A stretch of DNA of 64,000 bases from Yoonia vestfoldensis SKA53 (GCF_000152785.1 NZ_CH672414.1:1354505-1418504), one strand, 5' to 3'. Shown: positions 38,190 through 47,727, numbered from the stretch's first letter. Notes: generated by a model from the letters alone, not told the origin. Numbers and translations are program-made.

Positions 38190-39392
38190 ATGTTTACACC
38201 AACCTACACCGACGCTGTAACGCGTCTTGCCGCTTTCACCCCGCATGCGGGCCGCGATTACGCGGCAATGCGCAACCATGATGACATCGCCCATGTCTCG
38301 GCGCTGTCGCCCTATATTCGCCACCGGATCATCACCGAAGCAGATGTGCTGCGCGCCGTGCTGGCCCGCCACAGCCCGCAAGCGGCCGAAAAATTTGTGC
38401 AAGAGGTGTTCTGGCGCACCTATTGGAAAGGCTGGCTGGAACTGCGCCCCACCGTCTGGGCCAACTACCAGCGCGATCTGGCCGCGGCTATGAACCAGAT
38501 CCAGACACAGGCGGGCCTGCGCGCGCAATGGGAAACCGCCTGTCTGGGGCAGACCGGGATCGACGGTTTTGACCATTGGGCGCGGCAATTGGCAGATACT
38601 GGCTATCTGCACAATCACGCGCGGATGTGGTTCGCATCAATCTGGATTCATACGCTGAAACTACCCTGGGTGTTGGGCGCGGATTTCTTTTTGCGGCATT
38701 TGCTGGACGGTGATGCAGCGTCCAACACGCTGTCATGGCGCTGGGTCGGCGGCATCCAGACGCAGGGCAAAGCCTATCTGGCGCAGCCCGACAATATCGC
38801 CAAATACACGCAAGGCCGGTTCCGGCCCGAGGGGCTGGCACAGGTTGCCGCCGCCCTGCCCTGCCCGCCGCATCCCGACCGCGGGCCAATGCCTGTCAGC
38901 GCCATCATCGACCCGGCCAAACCCACCGGATTGATCGTGACCGAGGATGATTTGTCGCCCGGCTGGTTGCTGGACAAGGTTGCGCCGGTTGCCACCGCCT
39001 TTGTACAAACAACCGATCGGCGCAGCCCGTTGCAGGTGGCCCCGATGGTGACAGATTTCGTCGCAGCCGCGATGCGCGATTGTCACACAAGGTTTGCGGA
39101 CAGGTTGGGCCGCGTCAGCGTGATCAGCGCCGATGCCCTGCCCGATTGGCGCAAGGCCGAAGGATTGGATCAGGTGGTGCTGGCCCATCCCCCTGCCGGC
39201 CCGACCGCCGATGCCCTGCGCCATATTGATGCGCTGCGGGTGCTGCGCGCCTATGATCTGGACGCGTGGCCGCATGCCACGCATGGTTTTTTCCGGTTCA
39301 AGGATGCGATCCCCAAACTGTTGGGCGGGATCAAGGGCTGGCGGTGCTGTGACCGCAGCGCGCTGCGGTCGCCTCTGGCGGGGATTGCATAA
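38190..39392 (+). CDS. photolyase/cryptochrome-like flavoprotein with FAD domain first
   Basis: A 400-residue protein. Residues ~35-225 match the FAD-binding half of DNA photolyases and cryptochromes: SALSPYIRHRIITEADVL, EKFVQEVFWRTYWKGWLE, HWARQLADTGYLHNHARMWFAS (core TGYLHNHARMWF), DGDAASNTLSWRWVGG and NIAKYTQGRF. The usual N-terminal antenna-binding alpha/beta domain is missing. After the FAD domain come ~170 residues with alternating beta/alpha pattern (TGLIVTEDDLSPGW; VSVISADALPDW; DQVVLAHPP; WPHATHGFFRFKDAIPKLL). ATG 38190 was preferred to a TTG three codons earlier. Repair activity is unproven. The final codons lie in repeat copy B. Confidence 0.8.
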   Translation: MFTPTYTDAVTRLAAFTPHAGRDYAAMRNHDDIAHVSALSPYIRHRIITEADVLRAVLARHSPQAAEKFVQEVFWRTYWKGWLELRPTVWANYQRDLAAAMNQIQTQAGLRAQWETACLGQTGIDGFDHWARQLADTGYLHNHARMWFASIWIHTLKLPWVLGADFFLRHLLDGDAASNTLSWRWVGGIQTQGKAYLAQPDNIAKYTQGRFRPEGLAQVAAALPCPPHPDRGPMPVSAIIDPAKPTGLIVTEDDLSPGWLLDKVAPVATAFVQTTDRRSPLQVAPMVTDFVAAAMRDCHTRFADRLGRVSVISADALPDWRKAEGLDQVVLAHPPAGPTADALRHIDALRVLRAYDLDAWPHATHGFFRFKDAIPKLLGGIKGWRCCDRSALRSPLAGIA

Positions 39393-39432
39393 AATCGCGC
39401 ATCGCGCGAATTGACGATCTGGAAAGATGATG
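39371..39432. repeat. intergenic repeat, copy B
   Basis: GCCTCTGGCGGGGATT, then AAATCGCGCATCGCGCGAAT-TGAC, then GGAAAGATGATG. Compare copy A at 26057-26120, which has the same three blocks. The photolyase-like gene stops inside it. Confidence 0.65.
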
Positions 39433-39463
39433 CAGGCTTGATATCAACACGCGCGCTTGGTAA

Positions 39464-39483
39464 ACTAAACATATCAGTTTAGT
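39464..39483. promoter_or_regulatory. perfect palindrome before the molybdenum hydroxylase genes
   Basis: ACTAAAC-ATATCA-GTTTAGT, a perfect seven-base inverted repeat with six-base spacer, lies 13 bases before the start of the iron-sulfur subunit. The AT-rich flank GTATAT could be a -10. This is the usual layout for a TetR-, GntR- or HxlR-like repressor site, but no such gene is adjacent. Confidence 0.5.
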
Positions 39484-39496
39484 ATATGGGTGCAAG

Positions 39497-39961
39497 ATGG
39501 CGATATCTGTGACGATCAATGGCACGGCGCACAGCGTCGATCTGCCGGATAATGTGCCGCTGCTGTGGGTGCTGCGCGACGCAATCGGGCTGACCGGCAC
39601 CAAATTTGGCTGTGGTATCGCCGCCTGTGGGGCCTGCACCGTGCAGATCGACGGCGTGGCGGTACGGTCCTGTCAGGTGGCGCTCGCCGATGTCTGGGGC
39701 GAGGTCACGACGATCGAGGGGCTGGGCCAGCCCGACAATCTGGCGGTGATCCAGCAGGCCTGGATCGACCATCAGGTCGCGCAATGCGGGTATTGCCAGT
39801 CGGGCCAGATCATGAACGCCGCCGCCCTGCTGGCCGAGACCCCCACCCCCACGGATGACGATATCGATGCCGCCATGCAGGGCAACCTGTGCCGCTGCGG
39901 AACCTACCCGCGCATCCGTGCCGCAATCAAGGACGCGGCGCAGCGTCTGACAGAGGTGTAA
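39497..39961 (+). CDS. molybdenum hydroxylase, [2Fe-2S] subunit (IorA type)
   Basis: Small electron-transfer subunit of a xanthine oxidase-family enzyme, 154 residues. The plant-type ferredoxin cluster is in [16 protein letters not shown] near residue 38, with a fourth Cys in VRSCQVAL; the second cluster is in [11 protein letters not shown] near 96 and [15 protein letters not shown] near 130. It matches the two-subunit isoquinoline 1-oxidoreductase type, which lacks the FAD subunit. It precedes the large subunit by two bases and is clearly co-transcribed. A palindrome just upstream is the likely control site. The substrate, an N-heterocycle or aldehyde, is unknown. Confidence 0.92.
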   Translation: MAISVTINGTAHSVDLPDNVPLLWVLRDAIGLTGTKFGCGIAACGACTVQIDGVAVRSCQVALADVWGEVTTIEGLGQPDNLAVIQQAWIDHQVAQCGYCQSGQIMNAAALLAETPTPTDDDIDAAMQGNLCRCGTYPRIRAAIKDAAQRLTEV

Positions 39962-39963
39962 TC

Positions 39964-42198
39964 ATGGCCAGTCTCCGCAAAATCGCCCGCCGGACGTTCT
40001 TGATCGGCTCTGCCGCTATCGCGGGCGGTGTCGCCTTTGGTGTTTATCAGCTTCGCAAGGATGCCCCTAACCCATTGGTCGCAGGCGCAGGCGAGGCGGT
40101 GCTGACGCCTTTTGTGCTGCTCAATCAGGACGGCGTGACCGTCATCGCGCCGCGTGCCGAAATGGGCCAAGGTGTGCAGACCACGCTGGCGGCCCTTGTC
40201 GCCGAAGAAATGGATGTCGCCTGGGAGGATATCACCGTTCTGCACGGCCCGCCCGCGCAGGCCTATTACAATCAGGCGCTGTTGGGCCTTGCCCTGCCGT
40301 TTCGCCATTATGCCGACACCGATTTCCGCCACAGCCTGCGGCAGGGGATCGGGCAGATCGGCAAGTTGCTGCATCTGCAGGTGACGGGGGGATCAACCTC
40401 GATCAAGGACGGGTATGAGCGGATGCGCCATGCCGGTGCCAGCGCGCGCGAGGCGCTGAAACTGGCGGCGGCGGCGCAATTGGGCGTTGCAGCCAGCGAC
40501 CTGCGCACCCAGGACAGCCATGTCATCGCCCCCGACGGCACCCGCATCGCCTATACCGCGCTGGCCGAGGCGGTGCGTGACATTGACCTGCCTGATGTGG
40601 AATTGCGGCCCCGATCGGAATGGAAATACCTCGGCAAATCCATGCCGCGCGTCGATATGCGCGCCAAGGCGACAGGCACCGCGCAATTCGCGGGCGATGT
40701 GCAGTTGGAGGGGATGCAATTCGCCACCGTGCGCATCAACCCCAAGCGGGCGGGCATGGTATCATATGACGACACTGTGGCGCGCACGATGGATGGCGTC
40801 GCCACGGTGATCGACCTTGGCGATGGCATCGCTGTCGTGGCATCGAACACATGGTTGGCCATGCAGGCAGCTCAGGCTGTGGATATCGTCTGGCAAGACG
40901 CGGCCTATCCGGCCGATACTGCGGGCATGATGGCCGCGATTGCCGCAGCCTTTGAGACCGAGCCGAACAGCACCGTGCGTGACGATGGTGATGTGAATGC
41001 CGCGATTGAAGGCACTGAAATCGTCGCAGAATATACCGTGCCTTTCCTTGCCCATGCCACGATGGAACCGATGAATGCCACAGCCCTGTTCACTGGCGAC
41101 AGGTTGGAGATCTGGACAGGCAACCAAGCCCCGGTGATCACGCGCGACAAATGCGCAGCGGTCGCGGGGATCGCCCCCGAGGCTGTCACCGTGCATACGA
41201 CGCTGATGGGCGGCGGTTTCGGGCGGCGCGCCGAGACGGATTATTCGGTGCAGGCGGCCCGCATTGCCACAGCCCTGCCCGGCACGCCGATCCGCATGAC
41301 ATGGACCCGTGAAGAGGATATGCGCCACGATTTCTATCGCCCCGCTGCCATGGCACGGTTTCGCGGTGTGGTCGCGGATGGCGCGGCGCAATTGATCGAC
41401 GGCCAGATCGCAGCACCTTCGGTGTTTCAGCAATCCAGCTTTCGCCAGATGGGGCAGGTTCCCCCCGGCCCTGACCGCGCCCATGTCGAAGGGGCAGCAG
41501 ACCAACCCTACGACGTGCCGCATTTCCGCATCACAGGCCATCTGGCCGATCTGGCCGTGCCGGTCGGGTTCTGGCGGTCGGTGGCGGCGTCGTTCAACGG
41601 GTTCTTTCTGGATACCTTCATCGACGAGATGGCCCATGCCGCAGGCACTGATCCATTGCAATTCCGGCTGGCACTGGCGGAACGTGAACATGCGCCATCT
41701 GCCGGCGTGATCCGTGCCGTGGGTGAAATGTGCGGCTGGACGGGCGAAACACCTGCCAATATCGGGCGCGGCGTGGCGTTTTGTCATTCCTTCGGGACCG
41801 CCACCGCACAGGTGGTCGAGGTCGAGGATACCGGGCGCGGCATCCGCATTAACCATTGCTGGATCGCCTGCGACCCAGGCATCGCATTGGACCCTGCGAT
41901 TATCGAGGCGCAGATGATTTCAGGCGCGATCTATGGTCTGTCGGCCGCCATGCAGGAAGAGGTGACCTTCACCGACGGCGCCGCCGATCAGGGCAATTTC
42001 ACCGATTACGATGCGCTTCGGATGCATACGGCGCCGCGTTTCGATGTGCGTATCCTGGAAACCAGCGCACATCTGGGCGGCATCGGTGAACCCGGCACAC
42101 CGCCTGCGATGCCGGCACTTGGCAATGCCTTGTTCGATCTGACAGGCGTGCGCGCGCGGGAATTACCGCTGATCAAGACCTTTGATCTGATCCTTTAG
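39964..42198 (+). CDS. molybdenum hydroxylase, molybdopterin-binding subunit (IorB type)
   Basis: Catalytic subunit of a xanthine oxidase-family hydroxylase, 744 residues. The N-terminus has RRTFLIGSAAIAGGVAFG, a twin-arginine-like signal, so the enzyme is probably exported with its small subunit. Cofactor-binding words are RAEMGQGVQT near 66, AHATMEPMNATA near 362, TLMGGGFGRRAETD near 415, VGFWRSVAASFNGFF near 535 and the catalytic Glu loop HLGGIGEPGTPPAMPA near 700. ATG 39964 follows the small-subunit stop by two bases. No cytochrome, XdhC-like or MobA-like maturation partner is adjacent, so its electron acceptor is elsewhere. Confidence 0.9.
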   Translation: MASLRKIARRTFLIGSAAIAGGVAFGVYQLRKDAPNPLVAGAGEAVLTPFVLLNQDGVTVIAPRAEMGQGVQTTLAALVAEEMDVAWEDITVLHGPPAQAYYNQALLGLALPFRHYADTDFRHSLRQGIGQIGKLLHLQVTGGSTSIKDGYERMRHAGASAREALKLAAAAQLGVAASDLRTQDSHVIAPDGTRIAYTALAEAVRDIDLPDVELRPRSEWKYLGKSMPRVDMRAKATGTAQFAGDVQLEGMQFATVRINPKRAGMVSYDDTVARTMDGVATVIDLGDGIAVVASNTWLAMQAAQAVDIVWQDAAYPADTAGMMAAIAAAFETEPNSTVRDDGDVNAAIEGTEIVAEYTVPFLAHATMEPMNATALFTGDRLEIWTGNQAPVITRDKCAAVAGIAPEAVTVHTTLMGGGFGRRAETDYSVQAARIATALPGTPIRMTWTREEDMRHDFYRPAAMARFRGVVADGAAQLIDGQIAAPSVFQQSSFRQMGQVPPGPDRAHVEGAADQPYDVPHFRITGHLADLAVPVGFWRSVAASFNGFFLDTFIDEMAHAAGTDPLQFRLALAEREHAPSAGVIRAVGEMCGWTGETPANIGRGVAFCHSFGTATAQVVEVEDTGRGIRINHCWIACDPGIALDPAIIEAQMISGAIYGLSAAMQEEVTFTDGAADQGNFTDYDALRMHTAPRFDVRILETSAHLGGIGEPGTPPAMPALGNALFDLTGVRARELPLIKTFDLIL

Positions 42199-42201
42199 GG
42201 G

Positions 42202-42912
42202 TCAGATCGCCAACCAATCGCGATAGTCGCTGACCAGCAGGTGGGTGGGGGCGACATCTTCCTCGATCTGCGCAAAACGGCCGATCGGCTCGCGGAAGAT
42301 GTTGTCCGTCTCATCGTCGTTGACGGTCGACACCTCGCCGATCAGCACATCGCCCCCCTCGCCCCAAAAGGCGTGCCAGTCACCGGGCATCAATGTCACG
42401 CTTTCACCGGGGGCAAGGCGCAGCTTGTCTGCGGGGGCGAAAGCCCGCGTGATCCCGTCGCACCTGACCACGCCACCGACCGTTTCGTCGAACGCGCCGT
42501 CAGGGTCTGAGCCGTAAAGTTCCACCACCAGCGTCGCACCGCCACGGTTGATGATATCCTCGGCCTTGATGACATGGGTATGCATCGGCGACAGCTGGTC
42601 CTGTTTGGAAATCAACAGCTTTTCCGCATAACACATGCCGCCGCCGCGCCGCAGGTCGGCCAGCCGCCCATTGCGCAGGGTGAACAGGAACAGCCCCATT
42701 TGATCGTAACGCCCTGCGCCGTAATCGGTGATGTCCCAGCCGCAGCGCGCGTCAATGACAGCGCGGGCATCGCTGGCGCGGGCTTTGAACTGGTCGGGTG
42801 ACCAATAGGCCCAAGGCGGCAGGGTAAAGCCGTGCGACCGGATCATCTGGTCGGCCTCGGCCATGATCGCATTGATGCGTGACCGTTTCATACAGGCAGG
42901 GTCATGCGTCAT
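42202..42912 (-). CDS. D-lyxose isomerase family protein
   Basis: A cupin-type sugar isomerase, 236 residues, of the family that interconverts D-lyxose and D-xylulose (or D-mannose and D-fructose). It shows MKRSRINAIMAEADQMIRSHGF (core MKRSRINAIM), LPPWAYWSPDQF, GWDITDYGAGRY, LFLFTLRNG and the metal site MHTHVIKAEDIINRGG with two His and a Glu, plus the later His in GDWHAFWGEGG. ATG 42912 has AAGG upstream and overlaps the preceding gene's stop; ATG 42891 (MKRS) is the commoner family start. D-xylulose formed could enter the xylB route in this same window. Confidence 0.85.
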   Translation of the reverse strand: MTHDPACMKRSRINAIMAEADQMIRSHGFTLPPWAYWSPDQFKARASDARAVIDARCGWDITDYGAGRYDQMGLFLFTLRNGRLADLRRGGGMCYAEKLLISKQDQLSPMHTHVIKAEDIINRGGATLVVELYGSDPDGAFDETVGGVVRCDGITRAFAPADKLRLAPGESVTLMPGDWHAFWGEGGDVLIGEVSTVNDDETDNIFREPIGRFAQIEEDVAPTHLLVSDYRDWLAI

Positions 42913-43676
42913 GATACCTTGCGCAAGGCCCCTGCCGCCCAGTCACGGCAGGCATCACCAAAGGCGGTGAACAGCGGGCGCGACACCGGATCGGCATCGG
43001 CGTTCCATTCGGGATGCCATTGCACCGACATGGTGAAACCGGGAGCGTCGGCAATGTAAATCGCCTCTGGCGTGCCATCGGGGGCATGGCCATCGACGAT
43101 AACGCGGGGGCCAGCCTGCTTGATACCTTGGCCATGCAGCGTGTTGGTCATCACGCTGGGCGCGCCCATCAGCTTGTGAAACACCCCACCGGGGCGAAAG
43201 GTGACGGTATGGCGCAGGGCAAATTTTTCCTCAAGTGACCCATCGGGGGGCATCCGGTGATTGTCGCGCCCGGGCAGATCGCGGATTTCAGGGAACAGCG
43301 TGCCGCCCATGGCGACATTTACCTCTTGAAAGCCGCGGCAGATGCCAAGGATCGGCTGGCCGCGTGCCACGCAAGCGCGGATCAGCGGCAGGGTCAGTCG
43401 GTCACGGTCACGGTCGAATGTGCCATGGGCGGGGGTTTCTTGTTCGCCATATTCTTCGGGGTGGACGTTGGCGCGCGCGCCGGGGAATACAAAACCGTCA
43501 CAAATATCCAGCAAGGTATCAATACAGACCAGCCCCGGATGCGAGGGGACGATCAAGGGCTGGCAGCCCGACACCTCGGCCAAGGCTTGCGCATTCATGG
43601 TGCCGGCGGCATGGGCAGGATATTCGTCGTTGATCAGATAGCTGTTGCCGATAATTCCGATCACTGGCCGGCGCAT
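42909..43676 (-). CDS. class I glutamine amidotransferase-like hydrolase (PuuD family)
   Basis: A 255-residue hydrolase of the gamma-glutamyl-GABA hydrolase (PuuD/peptidase C26) family. The nucleophile is in ILGICRGFQEVNVAMGG near residue 110 and the His/Glu pair in SVQWHPEWNAD near 218. GFVFPGARANVHPEEYG near 61 and TNTLHGQGIKQAG near 176 are typical of PuuD. Its partner here is a sugar isomerase rather than putrescine genes, so its actual gamma-glutamyl substrate is open. A GGAG-type ribosome site precedes ATG 43676. It overlaps the isomerase gene by four bases. Confidence 0.87.
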   Translation of the reverse strand: MRRPVIGIIGNSYLINDEYPAHAAGTMNAQALAEVSGCQPLIVPSHPGLVCIDTLLDICDGFVFPGARANVHPEEYGEQETPAHGTFDRDRDRLTLPLIRACVARGQPILGICRGFQEVNVAMGGTLFPEIRDLPGRDNHRMPPDGSLEEKFALRHTVTFRPGGVFHKLMGAPSVMTNTLHGQGIKQAGPRVIVDGHAPDGTPEAIYIADAPGFTMSVQWHPEWNADADPVSRPLFTAFGDACRDWAAGALRKVS

Positions 43677-43816
43677 GTCATTCTCCTGCAGATTTATCCG
43701 AACGATAGCCGTGGCAGGACCAAAGCGGAAGGGATGTCATGCGCACAAGGGGGCATGCGCTGGCGCACATGCCCGTCAATGCGGCATTTGCAGGGTCTGA
43801 CGCGCGAAAATCGCGC

Positions 43817-44245
43817 TTAGGCTTCGCCGATCAGCCCCGCGGCCTCGATCCCTGCCATGGCGGCGATGACGTCATTGTCGGATGTGTCACCCGTCACGCC
43901 GACAGCACCGATCACGCCGCCCTTTTTGTCGCGCAGCAACACACCGCCCGGCACCGGCACGACCTGCCCGCCATAGACGCCATTGATCGCGGCCATGAAA
44001 TAGGCCTGGCTTTCCGCCCGCGCCATCTGTGCCTTGCCTGCCATGCCCAGCATGACGGACCCGTAAGCCTTGCCATGGGCAATGCCGAACCGGCCGGGCG
44101 ATGCGCCGTCTTCACGCTCGAACGCCTTCACATGGCCGCCCGCGTCCAGCACGACAACAGACAGCGGTTTCAGCCCCAGTTCGCGGCCTGTCGCCAGCGC
44201 CTTGCGGATGATCATGCGGGCTTTGGTGATCGAAATATCTGACAT
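43817..44245 (-). CDS. glcG: GlcG/HbpS family protein
   Basis: A 142-residue protein of the GlcG/HbpS fold (ITKARMIIRKALATGRELGLKPLSVVVLDAGGHVKAF, cut to core VVVLDAGGHVKAF near 30; PVPGGVLLRDKKGGVIGAVGVTG, core GGVIGAVGVTG near 107). Relatives bind haem or cobalamin; GlcG sits in glycolate operons but its role is unclear. It lies 28 bases downstream of malate synthase G on the same strand with GGAGAC before its start, which repeats the glcG-glcB association of the glycolate pathway. Confidence 0.9.
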   Translation of the reverse strand: MSDISITKARMIIRKALATGRELGLKPLSVVVLDAGGHVKAFEREDGASPGRFGIAHGKAYGSVMLGMAGKAQMARAESQAYFMAAINGVYGGQVVPVPGGVLLRDKKGGVIGAVGVTGDTSDNDVIAAMAGIEAAGLIGEA

Positions 44246-44273
44246 TCTCGTCTCCTTATCAGGCGTCGCCGCC

Positions 44274-46421
44274 TTAGTGATTGCGTTGCGCTTTCAGTTC
44301 CAGACGCCGCCGGTGCAGCACGGGTTCGGTATAGCCGGACGGCTGTTCACGCCCCAGAAACACCAGATCGCAGGCCGCCTGAAAGGCGATGCCACTGAAA
44401 TCGGGGGCCATCGGACGATAGGCCGGATCACCCGCATTCTGGTCATCCACCACGCGGGCCATTTTCTGCATTGCCGCCATCACCTGATCGCGGCCGACCA
44501 CGTCATGGTGCAGCCAATTGGCCAAGGCTTGCGACGAAATCCGGCAGGTAGCGCGGTCTTCCATCAAAGCCACGTTGTTGATGTCGGGCACTTTGGAACA
44601 GCCGACACCCTGATCGATCCAGCGCACCACATAGCCCAGGATACCTTGGGCGTTGTTTTCCACCTCGCGCATTTTCTGCGCATCGGTCCAGCGCTGATAT
44701 TGTGCCAGCGGAATATCAAGGATCGAGGACACATAGGCCCGACGCCCGCCTTTGCGCAGACGTGCCTGCACCGCCATCACGTCGATCTTGTGGTAATGCA
44801 GCGCGTGCAATGTCGCGGCTGTCGGGCTTGGCACCCAGGCACAATTGGCACCCGATTGCGGATGGCCGATTTTCTGTTCCAGCATCGCGGCCATCAGGTC
44901 GGGCATCGCCCACATCCCCTTGCCGATCTGCGCGCGCCCCGAAAAGCCGCATTCCAGACCGATATCGACGTTCTGATCCTCGTAGGCGCCGATCCACTGC
45001 TTGCGCTTGATGAAATCCTTGCGGCTGAATGGCCCTGCTTCCATCGAAGTGTGGATTTCATCGCCGGTGCGGTCCAGAAAACCTGTGTTGATGAATGCGA
45101 CACGGGATTTCGCGGCGCGGATACATTCCTTGAGGTTGACAGTCGTGCGCCGTTCCTCATCCATGATGCCGATCTTGACGGTGTTTCGCGGCAGGCCCAG
45201 CGCATCCTCGACCGCGGCAAAGATATCATTGGTAAAGGCGACCTCTTCAGGGCCGTGCATTTTGGGTTTGACCACATAGACAGACCCGCGCGCGGAATTG
45301 CCGCCCTCGTGTTTCAGGTCATGCAGCGCGATCAGCGTGGTGATCATCGCATCCATCAGACCTTCGAACACCTCTGCGCCATCCGCATCAAGGATCGCGG
45401 GGTTCGTCATCAGATGGCCAACGTTCCTGATCCACAAAAGCGCACGCCCTTTGAGCGTGACCTTGCCACCGGTGGCGGTCGTGTATTCACGGTCGGCGGC
45501 CAGTTTGCGGGTCATCGTCTTGCCGTTCTTGACCATCTCGGCGCTCAGATCGCCTTTCATCAAGCCAAGCCAGTTGCCGTAGGCCAAGACCTTATCTTCG
45601 GCATCGACGCAGGCGACTGAATCTTCGCAATCCATGATCGCGGAAACAGCACTTTCCAGCCGCACATCTGCCAGCAAAGCCTGATCGCGGCTGCCGATGG
45701 GATGGGCGCGGTCGAACACCAGTTCGACATGCAGCCCGTTGTTCACCAGCACCACCGCATCGGGCGCCTTGGCATTGCCGCGATAGCCGACGAATTTCGC
45801 AGGGTCGCGCAGGGGGGCATCATCGACCAACAATTGGCCGTCCTGCACATGATAGCGCGCGACATCGGCGTGGCTTTTGCCTTCGATCGGGAAAGCCTCG
45901 TCCAGAAACACGCGCACGCGGGCAACGACACGCGCGCCATGGCCACGGTCATAGCCGCCAGCGGGGGGCAGTGTGCCCATCGCATCGGTGCCATAAAACG
46001 CGTCATAAAGACTGCCCCAACGCGCATTTGCCGCATTCAGCGCAAAACGGGCATTGGTGATCGGCACAACCAGCTGTGGCCCGGGAATCGTGGCAATTTC
46101 GGGGTCCACATTGGCGGTGTCGATTTCGAAATCATCGCCCTCGGGGACAAGATAGCCGATGTCCTTGAGAAAATGTTCATAGGCCACGCGGTCATGCGGT
46201 TTGCCGCGCTGGGCCACATGCCAAGCGTCGATGGCCGATTGCAGATCGTCACGTTTTTGCAGCAAGGCGCGGTTGCGCGGTGTCATCTTGGCCAGCAGCC
46301 CGGCAAAACCGGCCCAAAAAGCATCAGGGCTGATGCCGGTTCCCGGCAAGGCGCTTGTATCAATAAAGCTAGCCAATTCATTGGCGACCTGAAGCCCGTG
46401 TTTTGTGACGCGATCTGTCAT
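44274..46421 (-). CDS. glcB: malate synthase G
   Basis: Condenses glyoxylate with acetyl-CoA to malate, letting cells use glycolate, glyoxylate or C2 units. It has 715 residues, the monomeric G form. Family segments are [19 protein letters not shown] near 270 (core IMDCEDSVA), [15 protein letters not shown] near 330 with the catalytic Arg, [16 protein letters not shown] near 385, [14 protein letters not shown] near 420 with the metal-binding Glu, [18 protein letters not shown] near 448, and [20 protein letters not shown] [13 protein letters not shown] near 480. The glcG gene follows; isocitrate lyase is not nearby. Confidence 0.97.
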   Translation of the reverse strand: MTDRVTKHGLQVANELASFIDTSALPGTGISPDAFWAGFAGLLAKMTPRNRALLQKRDDLQSAIDAWHVAQRGKPHDRVAYEHFLKDIGYLVPEGDDFEIDTANVDPEIATIPGPQLVVPITNARFALNAANARWGSLYDAFYGTDAMGTLPPAGGYDRGHGARVVARVRVFLDEAFPIEGKSHADVARYHVQDGQLLVDDAPLRDPAKFVGYRGNAKAPDAVVLVNNGLHVELVFDRAHPIGSRDQALLADVRLESAVSAIMDCEDSVACVDAEDKVLAYGNWLGLMKGDLSAEMVKNGKTMTRKLAADREYTTATGGKVTLKGRALLWIRNVGHLMTNPAILDADGAEVFEGLMDAMITTLIALHDLKHEGGNSARGSVYVVKPKMHGPEEVAFTNDIFAAVEDALGLPRNTVKIGIMDEERRTTVNLKECIRAAKSRVAFINTGFLDRTGDEIHTSMEAGPFSRKDFIKRKQWIGAYEDQNVDIGLECGFSGRAQIGKGMWAMPDLMAAMLEQKIGHPQSGANCAWVPSPTAATLHALHYHKIDVMAVQARLRKGGRRAYVSSILDIPLAQYQRWTDAQKMREVENNAQGILGYVVRWIDQGVGCSKVPDINNVALMEDRATCRISSQALANWLHHDVVGRDQVMAAMQKMARVVDDQNAGDPAYRPMAPDFSGIAFQAACDLVFLGREQPSGYTEPVLHRRRLELKAQRNH

Positions 46422-46520
46422 GTCTGTTCTTCCTTATGTCCTTGGCATGCAGCGGCATACCTTTTCTTCGGGTCACGAATTAGAACACTAGTTTCCGATA
46501 GGCAACACGGGCGGGCAGAT

Positions 46521-46664
46521 TCAATTGCGCGTCCCGCGGCACTTGTCCGAACAATACCGCACGGCATCCCAGACCTTCGCCCATTTCTTGCGCCAAGTGA
46601 AAGGCCTGCCGCAGGTGGCACAGGTTTTTTGGGGCAGGTCGGATTTTTTGCGCATTTTGGCCAT
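46521..46664 (-). CDS. DUF2256 zinc-ribbon-like mini-protein
   Basis: A 47-residue protein, very basic, with two Cys pairs: [16 protein letters not shown] at residues 13-28 and [12 protein letters not shown] at 36-47. This matches DUF2256, a tiny family with CxxC...CxxxC spacing that probably binds zinc. In some genomes it accompanies cryptochrome genes. The ATG at 46664 reads [12 protein letters not shown]; a second ATG three codons later is possible. It lies 99 bases upstream of the malate synthase start on the same strand. No function is assigned. Confidence 0.85.
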   Translation of the reverse strand: MAKMRKKSDLPQKTCATCGRPFTWRKKWAKVWDAVRYCSDKCRGTRN

Positions 46665-46831
46665 GGCCGCCAGCTAGGTCAGCACAGGGTGAAATCCACA
46701 GGCAATCGTCAATATAGTCAGACGCGCGGGATCTCGCTGGTCTGAGGTTGTACAAAGCAGCCGATTTGCAATCTATAGGAAAAAATCGTAATGTCGTGGA
46801 ACCGTTACAAAAGTCTGGTGTTTGATATCCT

Positions 46832-47707
46832 ATGGAAGAGCGTATCACGCCATTGATAGCAGAACGTGCACCGTGGCTTTATGCGGACAGGCCCGGCACG
46901 GCCTATGTCCGGCGGGCGCTGCACACGATGCTGGGGTATGAAAAAACGCTCAAGATCGCACGCAATCTCGAACATGCCGACCCCGCCCAGATCATGCGCG
47001 ACATGGCAGACCGGCTGGCGCTGATGGTGTCCAGCAGGGGGTTTGGGCATCTGCCCGTGCATGGCCCCGCGCTGATCGTGGCGAATCATCCCACGGGAAT
47101 CGCGGATGGGATCATCCTGAACCACCTGATCGCACGCAGCCGGCCTGACGCCTATTTCTTTGCCAACCGCGATATCCTGCGGGTGTTTCCGCAGATGGAC
47201 AGCATGATCGCCCCCGTCGAATGGCGCAAACCATTGCGCAGCCATGCCAAGACCCGCGAAACCATGGCATTTGTGCGCCAAGCGACCGAGGCAGGGCGGC
47301 TTGGCGTGATCTTTCCATCAGGACGGCTGGCCAAACGGCGCTGGCTGTCGCTGCATGAACGGCCATGGATGGCATCGGCGGCGATGCTGGCGCGTAAATT
47401 CGACCTGCCGGTGATTCCCGTGAACATTCAGGCCCGCAATTCGGCGCTGTTTTACCTGTTCGACCGCATCCACCCAACGCTGCGCGACATCACCCTGTTT
47501 CACGAGACGCTCAATAAGGACCGCCAGCCTTTCGTCGTGACCATGGGCGAGCCGATTTCCGCCGCGGCCATTCCGCGCGACCCCGAACAGGGCATCGCTC
47601 TGCTGCGCGCGGCCACGCTGGCCTTGGGCGGGGAACATGCACCAGTGGTCAATCTGATCGCCACAACGCGGCCTTGGCTGTCCAAAGGCGCGCCCAGCGC
47701 ATCTTGA
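46832..47707 (+). CDS. PlsC-like acyltransferase
   Basis: A 291-residue acyltransferase related to 1-acylglycerol-3-phosphate and lysophospholipid acyltransferases, acting at the inner membrane face. The catalytic region is LIVANHPTGIADGIIL near 82; spacing between the His and the Asp is five residues instead of the usual four. FFANRDILRVFPQMDSMI near 108 and IFPSGRLAKRRW near 165 (the FPSG equivalent of FPEG) follow, then PVIPVNIQARN near 192. No long membrane segment is obvious. Acyl donor and acceptor are unknown. It is followed by tandem hairpin repeats and gatB. Confidence 0.8.
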   Translation: MEERITPLIAERAPWLYADRPGTAYVRRALHTMLGYEKTLKIARNLEHADPAQIMRDMADRLALMVSSRGFGHLPVHGPALIVANHPTGIADGIILNHLIARSRPDAYFFANRDILRVFPQMDSMIAPVEWRKPLRSHAKTRETMAFVRQATEAGRLGVIFPSGRLAKRRWLSLHERPWMASAAMLARKFDLPVIPVNIQARNSALFYLFDRIHPTLRDITLFHETLNKDRQPFVVTMGEPISAAAIPRDPEQGIALLRAATLALGGEHAPVVNLIATTRPWLSKGAPSAS

Positions 47708-47727
47708 AGCGGGGGCCGCGTTCTTTT

